Shown: positions 61,788-64,000 of the stretch, piece by piece
Layout of the letters: each line of letters opens with the position of its first letter
Position numbering within the stretch: position 1 is the stretch's first letter
Source: DATFJT01 sp965230755
GTDB lineage: Bacteria; Bacteroidota; Bacteroidia; Chitinophagales; Saprospiraceae
Assembly (NCBI GenBank): GCA_965230755.1
Contig: CBDDLT010000023.1
Location: 367,653 to 431,652 of the forward strand
Direction of reading: 5' to 3'
DNA length: 64,000 nt
Position numbers and translations under genes: made by a program
The notes under the pieces: generated by a model
The model's database searches: none
The model's input: the letters and a program-made list of their open reading frames with translations, nothing else
What the model was told of the DNA's origin: nothing

Positions 61788-63651
61788 TTATTTTTGAATG
61801 TTGTATTCCGGTGAAATAAATGATAAAAACAAGGCTATTCGGACTCTCTGAACCGGGTCAGAAACCTGCTCTACTGCTTGAATGATTGACGCTTTAGTGG
61901 CATCAGAGAATAAACCTCCAGACAGGATTAAATTCATTCTTTCTACCAAAGCACTCGCATCCCAAGCCATATTGTACTCGTCATCCAAGTCCAGGTATAA
62001 ATGGTCAACAGGATCCAGATCGCTGAGCTCATAACTCGGCGCATTGTGAACTGTTGCTCCGGCATGGGTCGCAATTTCACCGTAGTAATCATTGACAAAC
62101 CAATCATAGGCCAAATTTATATAGTTGATGGACGTAGCAGAGGTATGAATTTGAAACTCCGGAGCAAATAAATCCGCGTCAGCTATAGGACCATTGGGTT
62201 GATATTCCGGCAGATAAAAATTGAATACACTGGGCGAAGCCAAAATTCCCTGACTAACCGCCTCGTCGAAGCCATAACCCCAATTCCACAATCTTCCTGA
62301 TTCGTTGTACACATTAAATGCTCTTAAAGCCTGCGTATATCGAAGCAATGGTTCCTTCAGTTTGCCAGAAAATGGGTCTTCTATCCAGGAACAATCCAAG
62401 GCCTCAGAATCGGTGAGAATGGCACGAATTACAGCCTGCATATCTCCTCTGACCCCCTCTCCATTATCGTTGAACTTTGCCGCGACACGACTTACATAAG
62501 CCGGAGAGGGATTCGACTTGACCAATCGCTGTATCAATAACTTACCAATAAACGGACCTACATTCGGATGGGCAAAAAGATTGTCTATCGCATCATTGAT
62601 ATCCTTCAATGTCGTCTGACCTGCTGGAACTACTTGTCCGTTCAACAAGTATTTTGGTCCCGGCTCATGCCATTCATCGAAAGGAATCATAGGCTCCCAA
62701 GTCAAAATAGTCGCTGGACTCTCATTGTATTCATCACCCCATTCCGTCGACAACCAGCTATAGTCTTCCCATGGCCACCAGTAGCCTGAAGGAGCTAGCC
62801 CAGTAAATATCTTAGCGAATTCCTTGATATCATTGTTGTCGTAGGTAGGAATTGGCCTTCCCTGTCCGTCCAGCTTTCTTGTCCCGTCCTGATTGAGTTC
62901 GAACAAACCAATAGAAAATAGTTGCATGATTTCTCTGGCATAGTTTTCATCCGGATGGATATTATTGGCTGCATCAGACTTTGGGTTGTTGATATGGCTC
63001 AAGTAAAAACCCATTATAGGATGAAGCGAAATATCATATAGTAAATCCCTGAAATTCCCGAAAGCATGTCTGTAAAGCATATCGTAATAATGGGCCATCC
63101 CTGGTCCGCTCAATTGTAAATTCGACTTTTCAGAGATCACAAATATCTGGCTCATCGCCTGAGTGACCCGCTGACGAACATGATCATCAGACTTCAGAAT
63201 ATTATTCCACCAAGCCATTTTCCAGTAATACCAATAAGGAATCACCGCATCTCCGTGATTGGCGATAAAATCATAACCCCATATATCAATGTACTGAGGA
63301 TAAAAATGCTCCCAGATCATCCAGGTAGTGTCGATAAAACTGACTTGCATCGGCATATCAAATTGGTCATCCAGCCAATTAGAAATACCCTGATCTGCCA
63401 CCGATTGAATGGTTTCGAAATCCGCTCCTAAGGAGGCATAATTTAGAAACCTTGCAGCGTCGGAGTCATTGATCCCCAAGCCACTTCCATCAAAGGAATT
63501 TTCCGAATTAGTGAGATTGTTATTCGAGCTCGAACTAACTGTAACTCCCTGCATATGACCTGCTCCTAAGTAGTCCGTATATACTTGAGCCCTCCATCGG
63601 GAGTTGAAGACCAAGCAGAACGACTAAAACTAAACATCTGAAGTATAACAT
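61788..63651 (-). pseudogene. DUF1800-family exported protein with apparent frameshift near the start
   Basis: The DUF1800 protein (about 615 aa) has the typical start segment YTDYLGAGHMQGVTVSSSSN and a helical body (DGTRKLDGQGRPIPTYDNND; HPNVGPFIGKLLIQRLVK). A good signal peptide (MLYFRCLVLVVLLGLQL) begins at ATG 63651, but it is in another frame. Removing one base from the GGG run opposite 63590-63592 joins the two. Either a sequencing error or a real frameshift; the open frame alone starts at 63614 and would lack a signal. Paired with DUF1501. Confidence 0.8.
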
Positions 63652-63886
63652 TCTTTTTATCTTGTTTTTTAAATCAATGATTCAAAGTTGAGACTTAATT
63701 GATAAAGCTCCTTTGATCTATGTCAAAATCGATGAATGATTGCAGAAAAATTCAAATTTGATTTAGGTCAAAAAAAGGAAATAATGAGTCCATTACTTTT
63801 GTTGGGCTCTTGAGATAGAACTTGGAGTGACAGGACCTTTATTGAATGGTATCGCCCTTGTTATTAGTAAGCATCAATTCGAAAAA

Positions 63887-64000
63887 ATGACAGAAGTAGA
63901 AAATCTGATTGATGAATTTCATCATGAACAAAGAGAAATAATGCTCTTTTTTCATCACTTGTTAACAAAAGAGTTCGCCTTAGTCGACAAAATCACGTTT
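63887..64000 (+). CDS. Partial ORF, possibly DUF1801-like
   Basis: An ATG at 63887 opens a frame (MTEVENLIDEFHHEQREIML, then HHLLTKEFALVDKITF) that runs off the window. It weakly resembles the start of DUF1801 (YdhG-like) proteins, but 38 residues are too few to be sure. The 235 nt before it show nothing clear. Confidence 0.4.
   Translation, partial: MTEVENLIDEFHHEQREIMLFFHHLLTKEFALVDKITF

Noticed and set aside
1..64000. CRISPR array, integrase, rRNA or plasmid origin
   Set aside because: I saw no regularly spaced direct repeats, no recombinase or transposase ORF and no rRNA sequence in the window.

Overview
The window looks like chromosomal DNA of a free-living, probably marine or soil member of the Bacteroidota. 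Three things point there: promoters of the Bacteroidota type (TTG, about 20 nt, TAnnTTTG), several secreted proteins ending in a type IX secretion (T9SS) type-A sorting domain, and families common in that phylum (DUF1800/DUF1501 pairs, BNR-repeat propellers, DUF4349, DUF6268-like barrels). A Cytophagales or Saprospirales relative is my guess; nothing in the window fixes the genus.

Layout. 1-5160 is an RNA-repair island: an RtcB RNA ligase, two promoter-terminator small-RNA units, an anticodon-arm-less tRNA-like sequence, a tRNA-Glu gene interrupted by a 163-nt palindromic insert, another structured RNA, a TPR protein, a defective tRNA-His-like gene, a palindromic repeat element, two tandem circularly permuted tRNA-like modules, and a slipin (SPFH/band-7) protein. 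5212-8988 holds an AraC regulator divergent from a three-gene oxidoreductase operon. 9091-16893 mixes a sterol-desaturase-type hydroxylase, a SOUL protein, RecQ, a BlaI/M56 sensor-repressor pair with visible operators, and an amine oxidase. 16949-26815 holds many small stress and housekeeping families (GNAT, DinB, HxlR, AraC, SRPBCC, NTF2-like) and two tandem paralogous lipoproteins. 26845-28209 is a short accessory cassette (SMI1/KNR4, DUF2188, and a TIR/deoxyribosyltransferase-like protein) lying between a palindromic repeat element and a REP-like cluster.

28509-31212 has DinB, YjbQ and an MFS exporter. 31297-41932 is a minus-strand block of four secreted beta-propeller proteins with T9SS tails. 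42017-46585 carries small membrane and lipoproteins, a class-C-like serine hydrolase overlapping a uracil-DNA glycosylase, and a lipoprotein made of three Cys-rich repeats. 46700-56876 contains a GlxA-type regulator divergent from small ABM/VOC/YCII enzymes, two acetyltransferases, an HxlR regulator divergent from a DJ-1/PfpI lipoprotein, and SRPBCC/DinB/VOC/thioesterase genes. 57039-58936 holds an M23-like peptidase beside a truncated DinB copy and a second SRPBCC gene. 59023-63651 holds a Crp-family regulator and a T9SS/DUF1501/DUF1800 set whose DUF1800 gene has an apparent one-base frameshift in its signal-peptide region. The right edge cuts a small ORF.

The most interesting part is the RtcB-to-slipin interval. 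Several tRNA-derived RNAs there are interrupted, permuted or missing an arm, and they sit between an RNA ligase and a slipin. RtcB operons with Y RNAs that mimic tRNA are known in other bacteria, so these may be substrates, decoys or effectors of an RNA-repair pathway. The folds were worked out by eye; no covariance search, alignment or expression data were available.
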